DNA from: Methylophilus sp. TWE2
GTDB lineage: Bacteria; Pseudomonadota; Gammaproteobacteria; Burkholderiales; Methylophilaceae
Direction: 5' to 3'
Length of the DNA: 64,000 nt
Assembly: GCF_001183865.1 (NCBI RefSeq)
Contig: NZ_CP012020.1
Coordinates: forward strand, 1,798,001 to 1,862,000
Positions 55,360 through 63,516 of the stretch are shown here, in pieces. A model generated the notes under the pieces. That model was given only the letters and a program-made list of their open reading frames with translations, had not been told where the DNA came from and searched no databases. Position 1 is the stretch's first letter. Each line of letters opens with the position of its first letter. The position numbers were made by a program, and so were the translations under genes.

Positions 55360-57069
55360 TTATTTCTCCGCCGAAGTCCAGCTGGAAACCACTTGGGCGA
55401 CCATACGTGGATTTTCTTTAGCTACCTGCTTGGCGGCTTCTAGCGTTTGGTCTAGGCTGCTGGGCAAGGCAGTAGCATCACCACTCAAGGTGACCAAGGC
55501 ATCCTCGCCATCAGCACCGGCGCCCGCAGCGACTGCACCATCAGGGCCGCCCAATGCGGCAGTGCCTGCCAATGCCAGCTGTTTTTTGTCTGCGCCTGTC
55601 AACTTATTCGCCATGGGCTTAAGCAACTTTTTGTAAATCATCATCAGCACAATCAGGCCGGCGATAAAGCGCAAGGCATCTTTGCCGTACTCGATAGCGA
55701 GTGGATCTTTCCACAATGGAGGCTCTGCCAATTTTTCCTGGGCTTCGGCAATAAAGGGGGTGTTCACCACAGAGATGCTGTCACCGCGCTCTTTATTGAA
55801 ACCCATTGCCTGCATGGCCAGGTCGCTGACCTGCTGCTTCTCGGCAGCATTCAAGGCGCGGTAAGTGGTTTTGCCTGTGCTGTCCACGACCGGAATATGG
55901 TTGACCACCACAGCCACATGCAAGCGCTTGATACCGCCCTTGGGCTGCTGGATATAGCTGACAGTCTTATCCAGCTCATAGTTGGTTGTCGTGTCTTTTT
56001 GTGTGTTTTGTGGCGGAGCAGGTGGCGGAGTCGGCGTAGCACCCTCCTCGCCTGGCGCCTGCGCACCAGGAGCATTAATCGGTGCTGTAGACTCACCTGG
56101 AGGTTGGTTAGATAGCGCGCCTGGCACAGCACCGTTGTTGCCGCTAGCGCTTTGAGACTCACGGCTTTGCGCACTACGGATCGCCATATCATCAGGCTTG
56201 GTATTGGGTTTATAAGACTCGTTGGCCTGCTCGGTCATGGAGAAATCAATTTCCGCACTGGTTTCCGCATGGACATTTCTGGCACCTACGATAGGCGTGA
56301 TGATGGCCTCAACGCGGCGCGCAATGCTGTTTTGCATACTTTCCACATACGCCATCTGCTCAGGGTCCAAACCGTTCTGCTTGATCTTATTGGCATTGTC
56401 AGATAGCAGATTGCCGTTCTGGTCTACCACGGTGACATGGTCGGCAGACAGATTAGGAACACTACTGGCAACCAGGTGTACCACGGCGGCGACTTGCTGT
56501 GCATCCAGGCGGCGGGCATTATGCAAGTTAAGCAAGACGGAAGCGGTTGGGTATTGTTGCTCACGGACGAATACACTAGGCTTGGGAATCGCCAAGTGGA
56601 TACGGGCAGCCTGTACAGCCGAAATAGACTGGATACTGCGTTCCAGTTCACCTTCGAGACCACGCTGGAAGTTCACCTGCTCGACGAACTGCGAGACCCC
56701 GAATTTTTGGTTCTCAAGCAATTCAAAACCGATATTGCCGCCTTTGGGCAATCCTTGAGCAGCCAGTTTCAGGCGCGCCTGGTGTACTTGGTCAGCAGGG
56801 ACCAGAATAGCGTTGCCACCTTCAGCAAACTGGTAGGGAATATTCAGCTTCTCAAGTTCAGCGACAATGGCTCCGCCATCTTTATCGGCAAAATTCGAAA
56901 ACAACACGCGGTAATCCGGTTTCTGGCTCCACAACCAGAAGACGACCATGACAGCCACAATCGCAGCAATCCCCGCGACCAGCAACAGCTTCTGCCCCAG
57001 TTGACCGAACATATTCGGTGTACTGTTGGACTCATCATTTGTCGTAAGTAAGGCAGCATCAGCAGCCAT
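55360..57069 (-). CDS. fliF: Flagellar MS-ring protein FliF
   Basis: FliF builds the MS ring in the inner membrane. The 569-residue protein has a first membrane helix near residues 28-48 (LLLVAGIAAIVAVMVVFWLW), a YscJ-like periplasmic ring domain, a Pro/Thr/Gly-rich linker near 320-350 and a second helix near 440-460, ending with the FliG-binding tail PRMVAQVVSSWTSAE. It is the first gene of the fliF-fliR run. The leader has a TTGAAA/TAATGT promoter candidate and the motif shared with fliL. Confidence 0.95.
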   Translation of the reverse strand: MAADAALLTTNDESNSTPNMFGQLGQKLLLVAGIAAIVAVMVVFWLWSQKPDYRVLFSNFADKDGGAIVAELEKLNIPYQFAEGGNAILVPADQVHQARLKLAAQGLPKGGNIGFELLENQKFGVSQFVEQVNFQRGLEGELERSIQSISAVQAARIHLAIPKPSVFVREQQYPTASVLLNLHNARRLDAQQVAAVVHLVASSVPNLSADHVTVVDQNGNLLSDNANKIKQNGLDPEQMAYVESMQNSIARRVEAIITPIVGARNVHAETSAEIDFSMTEQANESYKPNTKPDDMAIRSAQSRESQSASGNNGAVPGALSNQPPGESTAPINAPGAQAPGEEGATPTPPPAPPQNTQKDTTTNYELDKTVSYIQQPKGGIKRLHVAVVVNHIPVVDSTGKTTYRALNAAEKQQVSDLAMQAMGFNKERGDSISVVNTPFIAEAQEKLAEPPLWKDPLAIEYGKDALRFIAGLIVLMMIYKKLLKPMANKLTGADKKQLALAGTAALGGPDGAVAAGAGADGEDALVTLSGDATALPSSLDQTLEAAKQVAKENPRMVAQVVSSWTSAEK

Positions 57070-57183
57070 CTAAACCTCCATGTTTACTACTCTTGGTATT
57101 TCGGCCTTTATCCACTGCGGGATTGCCAGGCCAGAAACACTCTCCGGAACTTGAGCACCTGTTAAGGACAACTCACATGGATC

Positions 57184-57218
57184 ACATTATGCGCTGACTC
57201 ACTATTTTCAAATTGCCA
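57184..57218 (-). promoter_or_regulatory. Candidate fliF promoter with the motif shared with fliL
   Basis: On the minus strand TGGCAAT and GCGCATAATGT are separated by 17 bases, as in front of fliL. Inside it, TTGAAA and TAATGT with a 16-base spacer also form a possible sigma-70 promoter, but only the outer parts are shared with fliL. It ends 115 bases before the fliF ATG. Confidence 0.6.
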
Positions 57219-57332
57219 AATAAGACGGATTAATGTTGCCTATTTTTCAGAGCAGTCCCGATAGTGGAATGCTAAAGTGTCTACCATGACGATTAAGGGC
57301 TTTATCTGCCCTGATAATGAAAGGAGACCACC

Positions 57333-57698
57333 ATGAACGCAGGCGGTATTGATGCACAACGCATCACGTCCATGCTGGCACAATTACGTGCAGCGGCACA
57401 AAAACCTGAAGGCCTGGGTAACAGCGCAATTGCCACCCCTGTCCAGAAAACCAATGCAGCCAGCCCGACGAGCCAGGTCAGCTTCAGTGATGCCCTCAAG
57501 GCCTCACTGGACCAGGTCAACAATATGCAATTGCAGTCCGAAAAACTGGGCAAAGATTTTGCCATGGGCGATGACAGCGTCAGCCTGTCTGATGTCATGA
57601 TTTCAGGCCAGAAAGCCAACATTGCTTTTCAGGCAACCGTCCAGGTGCGTAATAAACTGGTCTCAGCCTATCAAGACATGATGAATATGCAGGTGTAA
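57333..57698 (+). CDS. fliE: Flagellar hook-basal body protein FliE
   Basis: FliE joins the MS ring to the rod. The 121-residue protein has the C-terminal axial pattern FAMGDDSVSLSDVMISGQKANIAFQATVQVRNKLVSAYQDMM, seen here in shorter parts such as SLSDVMISGQKAN and VQVRNKLV. An AAAGGAG ribosome site precedes the ATG. It is divergent from fliF, as in enteric bacteria. Its downstream neighbour is convergent. Confidence 0.93.
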   Translation: MNAGGIDAQRITSMLAQLRAAAQKPEGLGNSAIATPVQKTNAASPTSQVSFSDALKASLDQVNNMQLQSEKLGKDFAMGDDSVSLSDVMISGQKANIAFQATVQVRNKLVSAYQDMMNMQV

Positions 57699-57756
57699 AC
57701 CTACCTCATCTATGGCTTCATCTATGCAATTGGATCCAGATCTTAATCTGGCTCAC

Positions 57757-58047
57757 TCAAACCGCAGGGGGTTCCCGCATTTCCCCTTGTTCCAGTTGAT
57801 ACAACCAGGCCAGTATTTCAGCGATTGCCTGGTATAACTGTGGCGGGATATGGGTATCCAGTTCCACCTGCATCAACAGGCTTAACAAGGCTTGCGACTC
57901 ATGCACATAAACCTCATGCTCTTTGGCAATGGCAATAATCCTTTCAGCCAGTAAACCGTTCCCTTTTGCCACCACACGTGGTGCCAGATCACCAGCTTCA
58001 TAAGCCAGGGCCACTGCAGACTGGGTGTAGGCTTTATCCCGCTGCAT
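57757..58047 (-). CDS. FlhB C-terminal-like export switch protein
   Basis: This 96-residue protein resembles only the cytoplasmic C-terminal domain of FlhB: AVALAYEAGDLAPRVVAKGNGLLAERIIAIAKEHEVYVHESQ reads as the FlhB-CC pattern, split here as VALAYEAGDLAPRVVAKG and LAERIIAIAKEHEVYVH. The NPTH cleavage motif is absent. Such short FlhB paralogues (often called FlhB2 or FhlB) are known next to fliK-like genes and help switch substrates. I start at the ATG at 58047 with an AAAGGCGG site; a frame to 58080 is possible. Confidence 0.82.
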   Translation of the reverse strand: MQRDKAYTQSAVALAYEAGDLAPRVVAKGNGLLAERIIAIAKEHEVYVHESQALLSLLMQVELDTHIPPQLYQAIAEILAWLYQLEQGEMREPPAV

Positions 58048-59167
58048 ATTGCCGCCTTTGTGCTTTTGTCTCATCCCCAAGAATCTGTAACGCCTCCAGT
58101 TTTAAACCGGCAGACTGTAGATTCATGGCTAACTGGCTACGACTGGCCTGCATAGTGCCGAGTGCCTGCGAATCACTAGGCTGCACACGTATGCTGAAAC
58201 GTCCGTTGACCATCGCAATATTAACAGTCACTTCCCCCAGGTTGGGCAAATGCAAGGTCAGGTCGCTTTGCAGGCTATTCAATACAGGCTCATCTGAAGA
58301 TTGCGGAGAACTTTCCTGCTCGTTGACCTGCCATTTCATAGTTTGGCCAGGCCACACCTCGCCATGCCAGATCACGCGTTGCTGCTCGAGGACTTGCAGT
58401 TGCTGCGCCACCATTTCCGGAGGGGCAAAATGCGGTTTGTTTTGCGGTTCTTGCAGCAACTGGTGCCAGGGGCGGCTGCCCAAGGTCGCTTCTTTTAAAT
58501 GGGACTCATAAAACAGGCCTGAATGATCCATGGCGTGCTTGAGGTCATTCGCTAGTACCTGCGGCTTCTGCGGACTATGACTGACCACGGCTTGCGCTTG
58601 CAGCGCTGAGGTTTGGTGGTCAAACGCCGACGAATTCAACCAGCGCTGCAAATGCTTGGCAGGACTACTCAACTCCACCAGACTGGCTTGCCCGGCAGCG
58701 GTTTTTGCCATGTCCTGCAAATGCTCTGCATGATCAGGCTGCGACATATCAGTCAACATAGCTGTTTGCCCCAGGTTTACTGGACCGCTGTGCGGATGAT
58801 GAGGCTGCAGCCCCCATTTAACCTGCGGTAATCCCTCTTTACCTGCACTTTGTTGCGCCAGGCCAAGAAACTGCATCTGTAAGGTCTGCTGTTGTACCAG
58901 ATGTGCGGGCAACTGCATTTGCACCAGCGCTGGCGGTTGATTGGGAAGCTGGATTTGAACCTTGAATTGTGCCAGTTCAGCGGCTTTGCCTGCACCGGCC
59001 TCTTTTTGTACGATCAGTCCGGTAAATTGCATGCCGGGACGCATGCGCTCCCACAAAGGCGCTTCGGATTGGGTGCCTTCTACGGGCAGAATCGAAGAAA
59101 CAGCACGCAAGTTCTCTGCTTCATTGGCAATGAAACGTTGAGTGATCACTTGCGGGATGGGGAGCAT
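58034..59167 (-). CDS. Second FliK-like protein with a Flg_hook C terminus
   Basis: This 377-residue protein has a Gln-rich N-terminal two thirds (LVQMQLPAHLVQQQTLQMQF) and a C-terminal Flg_hook-like region: LPNLGEVTVNIAMVNGRFSIRV followed by SQLAMNLQSAGLKLEALQI. It overlaps the short FlhB-like gene by 14 bases, so the two proteins may interact like FliK and FlhB. It is distinct from FliK at 50179-51573. Its ATG begins directly after the fliT stop. Confidence 0.7.
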   Translation of the reverse strand: MLPIPQVITQRFIANEAENLRAVSSILPVEGTQSEAPLWERMRPGMQFTGLIVQKEAGAGKAAELAQFKVQIQLPNQPPALVQMQLPAHLVQQQTLQMQFLGLAQQSAGKEGLPQVKWGLQPHHPHSGPVNLGQTAMLTDMSQPDHAEHLQDMAKTAAGQASLVELSSPAKHLQRWLNSSAFDHQTSALQAQAVVSHSPQKPQVLANDLKHAMDHSGLFYESHLKEATLGSRPWHQLLQEPQNKPHFAPPEMVAQQLQVLEQQRVIWHGEVWPGQTMKWQVNEQESSPQSSDEPVLNSLQSDLTLHLPNLGEVTVNIAMVNGRFSIRVQPSDSQALGTMQASRSQLAMNLQSAGLKLEALQILGDETKAQRRQYAAG

Positions 59168-59500
59168 CTAGGTCACATCCGGTGGGATACGCGCATGCAA
59201 CTGCGCGTCAAAGATCATATCGGTAATCCGGTGCATCACTGGATACAGTAGATTGCGGATTTCTGCATCATCCGCCAGGATCTTCTGTACCAGCACTTGC
59301 TTACGGGCATGATATTCCGGTGCAAGACTTTCAGACGCCAGACGCATGTTCTGCTCCAGTGTCTTCACTACCTCAATCTTAAGCATGTAAGATTGTTCCA
59401 GTTCAGTCACCTTTTCCCAGGCATTCTGCCTGGCCGCAATAAGCATCTGCTCCATCAGTTTTGCAGCGGATTCATACGTATTAATCAGTGCCTGTGACAT
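59168..59500 (-). CDS. fliT: FliT-like flagellar chaperone
   Basis: The 110-residue protein is mainly helical (LINTYESAAKLMEQMLIAARQ, ELEQSYMLKIEVVKTLE) and occupies the fliT place behind fliS. FliT is the chaperone of the filament cap FliD. Sequence similarity between FliT proteins is low, so the name rests on size, helical make-up and position. It starts one base after the fliS stop. Confidence 0.72.
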   Translation of the reverse strand: MSQALINTYESAAKLMEQMLIAARQNAWEKVTELEQSYMLKIEVVKTLEQNMRLASESLAPEYHARKQVLVQKILADDAEIRNLLYPVMHRITDMIFDAQLHARIPPDVT

Positions 59501-59501
59501 C

Positions 59502-60005
59502 TTAAGCTCCGGCAGTGGCCAGACGGCTGGCTTGCCCCATATGTTTTAATTCGTGAGTTTTCTGGGCAACCATCTGGCTTAACGCCATGTCTGCCTGGGC
59601 TGGTCTGGCAATCGCTGTTTTCTCCAGCGCTTCCCAGGCCCCTTTTAATTCCATCAGCAATTGCTGGATTTCCTGTACTTTTTTCACGTCCTGGCGCACG
59701 CTGGCTTCCATCAAGCTACGTGTCATGTATTGGTAAAGCTCATCCAGTTTTTGAGCAATATCACCGCCAGCACGCTTGTCCAGGCAGGCACGCAAACCAC
59801 TGTCTACAATCGTCACCGCTTGGGTAAGGTATTGGCCTTTTTTTGCAATATCATGCTGCGCCATGGCTTGTTGAGCATGAATGCAGGCAGTAATGGCGCC
59901 ATCATATAACATCACAATCAACTTCAATGGGCTGGCATCCACCACACCGGTTTCCAACCCTACGCTGGCATAAGCATTGACACCTGATTTTTTCATCCCA
60001 AACAT
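59502..60005 (-). CDS. fliS: Flagellin chaperone FliS
   Basis: FliS keeps flagellin from polymerising in the cytosol. The 167-residue protein has the GVVDASPLKLIVMLYDGAI signature near residues 20-38 and DIAQKLDELYQYMTRSLMEAS, both diagnostic. It is longer than the 136 residues of Salmonella FliS by a C-terminal extension (ALSQMVAQKTHEL onward). It lies between fliD and fliT. Confidence 0.92.
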   Translation of the reverse strand: MFGMKKSGVNAYASVGLETGVVDASPLKLIVMLYDGAITACIHAQQAMAQHDIAKKGQYLTQAVTIVDSGLRACLDKRAGGDIAQKLDELYQYMTRSLMEASVRQDVKKVQEIQQLLMELKGAWEALEKTAIARPAQADMALSQMVAQKTHELKHMGQASRLATAGA

Positions 60006-60084
60006 TTTTTACTCCGTATTCTGCTTAAAAGCGCATGGTTAATATCAATTGCCAATCGCTCCCTGCAGACAACTACCGCTTTGA

Positions 60085-61764
60085 CTAACTGTTGGCGCTG
60101 ATCGCAGCCAGTTGTGAAGTCAGGTTAGTACTTGTGGTTTGCAAACTACTGAGCAGGGCATCCAGCTTTGCATACTGGGCGCGGTAACGTGCTTCAATAG
60201 AAGGCAGCTTGGCATTAATATCATCGGCCTTTTTATTCAAATCTTTAATCGAAGAGTTCAATCCGTCTGTTTTTGTGGTCAATGGACCATCAGATTTCAG
60301 CCACTCTCCCAATACGCTGCTGAGCTCACCTGCCAGGCCTTTGCTAAACGTAATGGTGCCGCGGCTACCTGTCGCCGTGCCTGTCACACTGATTTGCAAG
60401 CCATAGCTGGCATTTCCGCCCGCGCCTGTTAGCACCGATCCTGTGGTATTTGCCGTCACGCCATTGATGGTACCGATCGCGTTGATGCCATTTCCACCTA
60501 GCTGTGTGATGTTGACCGCATAGGTGCCCGACTGCGTATCGGCTTTACTGCCCATAAACGTGACCTGGGAGTCAGTCGTCGTGGCAGACGGTGAAAACAG
60601 CTTGGCCACGTCACTCACATTATTGGTGATGGCTTTTTGTAATTTGGTACTGTCTAGCGATAATGAGCCATCCGAGCCCATACTCACCCCGATATCCGAC
60701 AAGGTTTTATATGTCGTCGCTGTAGGCGAGGAGGCCGATAGCATGGACTTAAGCTTCACCATCATATTGCGCGCCGTAGAGTCGCCAAGTAACACGCCAT
60801 TGGCACTCGAACCCGCGGACACAAACTTGGTCAGGTTACGCATACTGGTATTCAGCGAATTATAGGCATCCACGAAGCTTTTTACCGAACTCTCTATCGT
60901 CGTTGTATCTGTATCGACGCTCAGTGCATTGGCCGTGGAGGTGACCCCTTTCAGGGTCAGGGTCACGCCCTGGATGACATCAGAAACGGTATTGCTTGAC
61001 TTGCTGATGCTCAAGCCGTCTACAGTAAGCAGCGCATTCTTGGCCGCGACCAACTGGGTCATGCTATTGCTGGTTGCCAGCGGATCATAAGCCAACGCAG
61101 ACAGGCCGGTGCTATCGGTATTATTACCATCATTATCCGCCACCGAAATCTTCAGGCTGTTTACCTCACCGGTATCCTTGGAGGTAATCACCAGTCGGTT
61201 GCCACTGCCATCATTGACGATGGAAGCGGTGACAGAGGCGTTTTTGGCATTAATCGCATCGCGTATCCCTGCCAGCGTATTGTTGCTGGAAGTGATGTCA
61301 ATCTCGATATCTGATTTGCTGGCATTGGCGGTGAAAGAAGCTGGCGTACCGCCGTCAGCGGCGGTGTAGGTACCAAAAGAGATCGTCAGCTTACCTGTAC
61401 CGATAATGTCTGTGGCGCTACTGTAAGCGGCAGAGGCAAGCTTCTGCGAAGTTGCCAATTGCGTGACGCTCACACTGTAGTTGCCCTTGACTCCCGTTCC
61501 ATCAGCAGTCGCACTGATGGTGTTGCTATCAGAGGCAGTGACTGTTTGGGCATTGAATTTAGCTGCTGTGGCTAATTTGTCTACCGCGGTCTGAAAAGTA
61601 CTTAATCCGCTTTTCAGGGTACTGTAAGCGGAAAGTTTGGTGTTGTAAGAGGATATCTTGGTTTTAATAGCGGTGAGAGGCTGCTGCTCGATCTGCATTT
61701 GAGCAGTGACCAACGAATCGATCGGCAGACCAGATGCGCCTGTAGAGGATACAATTGATGCCAT
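60085..61764 (-). CDS. fliD: Flagellar filament cap protein FliD
   Basis: FliD (HAP2) caps the filament and folds incoming flagellin. The 559-residue protein has the N-terminal GLPIDSLVTAQMQIEQQPLTAIK and the C-terminal coiled coil (LNKKADDINAKLPSIEARYRAQYAKLDAL), with Ser/Thr-rich middle domains. It lies between flaG and fliS. The leader of 33 bases has no promoter, so it depends on the fliC or flaG transcript. Confidence 0.93.
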   Translation of the reverse strand: MASIVSSTGASGLPIDSLVTAQMQIEQQPLTAIKTKISSYNTKLSAYSTLKSGLSTFQTAVDKLATAAKFNAQTVTASDSNTISATADGTGVKGNYSVSVTQLATSQKLASAAYSSATDIIGTGKLTISFGTYTAADGGTPASFTANASKSDIEIDITSSNNTLAGIRDAINAKNASVTASIVNDGSGNRLVITSKDTGEVNSLKISVADNDGNNTDSTGLSALAYDPLATSNSMTQLVAAKNALLTVDGLSISKSSNTVSDVIQGVTLTLKGVTSTANALSVDTDTTTIESSVKSFVDAYNSLNTSMRNLTKFVSAGSSANGVLLGDSTARNMMVKLKSMLSASSPTATTYKTLSDIGVSMGSDGSLSLDSTKLQKAITNNVSDVAKLFSPSATTTDSQVTFMGSKADTQSGTYAVNITQLGGNGINAIGTINGVTANTTGSVLTGAGGNASYGLQISVTGTATGSRGTITFSKGLAGELSSVLGEWLKSDGPLTTKTDGLNSSIKDLNKKADDINAKLPSIEARYRAQYAKLDALLSSLQTTSTNLTSQLAAISANS

Positions 61765-61797
61765 TTTTAATCTCCCAACCTTTATTTAAACGCGATA

Positions 61798-62142
61798 TCA
61801 GGCTGTTTGTCTCACCACCAGCCCACGTAATTTATCCAGCGTTTTACTGATGGCCAACACTTCCTCATTGGGAATCTGGCGCAATACCTGTTGTGTTTCG
61901 GTATCCACCACTTTCACAATGATACGGTCGGTATCCTCATCGATAGAAAACTCTATCGTTTGCAACGCCGGGGCTACATACTCATTTAACTTCTTCACTG
62001 CACCACTCAGTGCAGCTTTATCGTTCACATCTACGGCAGCGCCTTCAGAGGAAGCCTCAGCATATTTAACCAGCTTCAAACTGCTGGCTGCCCGGATTCC
62101 CTGTAATCCACCACCGACACCACTGACTGTTGAATCACTCAT
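61798..62142 (-). CDS. flaG: FlaG family protein
   Basis: FlaG proteins affect filament length. The protein of 114 residues has the family C-terminal pattern: LQTIEFSIDEDTDRIIVKVVDTE, QQVLRQIPNEEVLAISKTLD. Its usual place is between fliC and fliD, as here. It is separated from fliC by 72 bases that contain a large hairpin. Confidence 0.9.
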   Translation of the reverse strand: MSDSTVSGVGGGLQGIRAASSLKLVKYAEASSEGAAVDVNDKAALSGAVKKLNEYVAPALQTIEFSIDEDTDRIIVKVVDTETQQVLRQIPNEEVLAISKTLDKLRGLVVRQTA

Positions 62143-62163
62143 GATGCTGCTCCTTTTACCTAG

Positions 62164-62198
62164 GCCAAATCCACAGGAGCTAGGCCTGTGGATTTGGC
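62164..62198. repeat. Perfect 14-bp inverted repeat between fliC and flaG
   Basis: GCCAAATCCACAGG at 62164-62177 pairs with CCTGTGGATTTGGC at 62185-62198 around a seven-base loop. It lies in the fliC-flaG gap 16 bases after the fliC stop. No T run follows it on the minus strand, so it is a poor intrinsic terminator by itself; it may protect the 3' end of the fliC mRNA or reduce read-through into flaG. Confidence 0.75.
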
Positions 62199-62214
62199 AT
62201 TACCATCGGATGAA

Positions 62215-63012
62215 TTAACCTCTCAGTAATGACATCACGTTGTTAGGTAACTGGTTAGCTTGTGCCAACATCGCAGTACCAGCTTGTTGCAGAATCTGTG
62301 CACGTGTCATCTTGGCGGTTTCTGCAGCAAAGTCAGCGTCAGTGATACGGGACTTAGCAGCTGCCATGTTCTCAGAAGCCACACCCAGGTTGTTCACTAC
62401 GGAAGCGAAACGGTTCTGGTAAGCACCCAAGGTCGCACGGTTAGTGTTCAAAGTTGTCAACTGTGCATCAATCGCAGTAATTGCTGATGAAGCTGCCGCC
62501 GCTGTAGACAAGGAACCAGCCAAGGAAGCCGCTGCAACAGAAGCTACGCTGATGGTATCACCGCTGTCAGCACCAATCTGGAAGCTGTAACCTGTACCAA
62601 AGGCTGCCTGACCGTTAAATTTGGTTGCTGTACCCAAACGAGTCAGTTCTGACTTCAATTGACCGAATTCTGTATTCAGGTTTGCACGGTCACCAGAACT
62701 GTAGGAACCGTTAGCAGCCTGTACAGCCAGTTCACGCATACGTTGTAATGCGTCTGTTGCACTTGCCAAACCACCTTCTGCAGTTTGCAGGAAGGAAATC
62801 GCGTCGTTTGCGTTACGTGTTGCAACTTCCATACCGCGAACTTGTGAGTCCATACGGGTTGCAATCGCCATACCAGCCGCGTCGTCTTTGGCGCTGTTAA
62901 TACGCAGACCAGAAGACAAGCGTTGAATAGAAGTATTCAGGCTTGACTGGTTAGCAGTCAGGTTACGTTGTGCGTTCAATGAAGCCAGGTTGGTGTTAAT
63001 TACTGAAGCCAT
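62215..63012 (-). CDS. fliC: Flagellin FliC
   Basis: FliC is the filament subunit. The 265-residue protein has the conserved ends: ASVINTNLASLNAQRNL, LSSGLRINSAKDDAAG at the N terminus, and RITDADFAAETAKMTRAQILQQAG ending LPNNVMSLLRG, read in shorter parts. The middle is very short: residues 140-190 hold a Ser/Ala-rich segment in place of D2 and D3 domains. A perfect AAAGGAG ribosome site precedes the ATG, and a sigma-28 promoter lies 113 bases upstream. It is the only flagellin gene in the window. Confidence 0.95.
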   Translation of the reverse strand: MASVINTNLASLNAQRNLTANQSSLNTSIQRLSSGLRINSAKDDAAGMAIATRMDSQVRGMEVATRNANDAISFLQTAEGGLASATDALQRMRELAVQAANGSYSSGDRANLNTEFGQLKSELTRLGTATKFNGQAAFGTGYSFQIGADSGDTISVASVAAASLAGSLSTAAAASSAITAIDAQLTTLNTNRATLGAYQNRFASVVNNLGVASENMAAAKSRITDADFAAETAKMTRAQILQQAGTAMLAQANQLPNNVMSLLRG

Positions 63013-63124
63013 GTTAAATCTCCTTTAGAGTCGTATATCCAGTTAAGTGTCAAATCGTCATGTTACTTTCAACGTTGATCGCTATTTACCACTTAATGTT
63101 TGCTATCTAGCGTTGTTAGTTGTG

Positions 63125-63151
63125 TTATCGACCGCTTGCGAAATTTCTTTA
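63125..63151 (-). promoter_or_regulatory. Sigma-28 (FliA) promoter of fliC
   Basis: On the minus strand, TAAAGAAA, an 11-base spacer and GTCGATAA match the FliA consensus at six of eight and seven of eight positions. The fliC ATG lies 113 bases downstream, so the mRNA has a long leader of roughly 105 bases. Confidence 0.88.
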
Positions 63152-63462
63152 ATACTTGTTGCAAATTTCTTTTTCGATCAATCATGCACTTGAAACTATT
63201 TACGACCCCTCCACCAAAATCTTTAGCCTTTAATCAAAAACTGCACAAAATTGTTTATACCAATGCATTCTATAAAAAGAAACGCCATCACTATTAACCG
63301 AGCTAAACAGAGAATCAGTCTTAATTCGGCTTTTAAACACACCCTTAGCCAACAAGCATTCATGCCACCCATCTCTCATAAGATATAAGGCCCCTTTTCC
63401 GCGCTTATCTACAAATCATTCCAAAGCAAAGCCATCCATAATCAGGCTATCCATTTCGCATA

Positions 63463-63485
63463 CCTTATATATAGGCCTTATATAT
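63463..63485. repeat. AT-rich direct repeat upstream of the PEP mutase gene
   Basis: CCTTATATAT occurs at 63463-63472 and again at 63476-63485, a 13-bp period, ending 32 bases before the ATG. It may overlap a promoter or regulator site; no function is shown. Confidence 0.45.
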
Positions 63486-63516
63486 CTAGGTAGCAAAGAT
63501 TATGAAGGAGTTTTGC

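Larger units (their letters stand above)
63013..63516. promoter_or_regulatory. Intergenic region between fliC and the PEP mutase gene
   Basis: This AT-rich gap of 504 bases holds the sigma-28 promoter of fliC and, near its right end, an AT-rich direct repeat before the divergent gene. No convincing protein-coding frame was seen: a 65-codon frame at 63100-63297 has no ribosome site and crosses the fliC promoter. I see nothing else I can name. Confidence 0.6.

Noticed and set aside
56437..57051. Plus-strand open frame of 204 codons opposite fliF
   Set aside because: Shadow of fliF; no ribosome site and no family pattern.
57736..57751. Hairpin CCAGAT-CTTA-ATCTGG between fliE and the FlhB-like gene
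   Set aside because: Only six base pairs and no T run; too weak to call a terminator.
63100..63297. 65-codon plus-strand open frame upstream of fliC
   Set aside because: No ribosome site, AT-rich composition, and it covers the fliC sigma-28 promoter.
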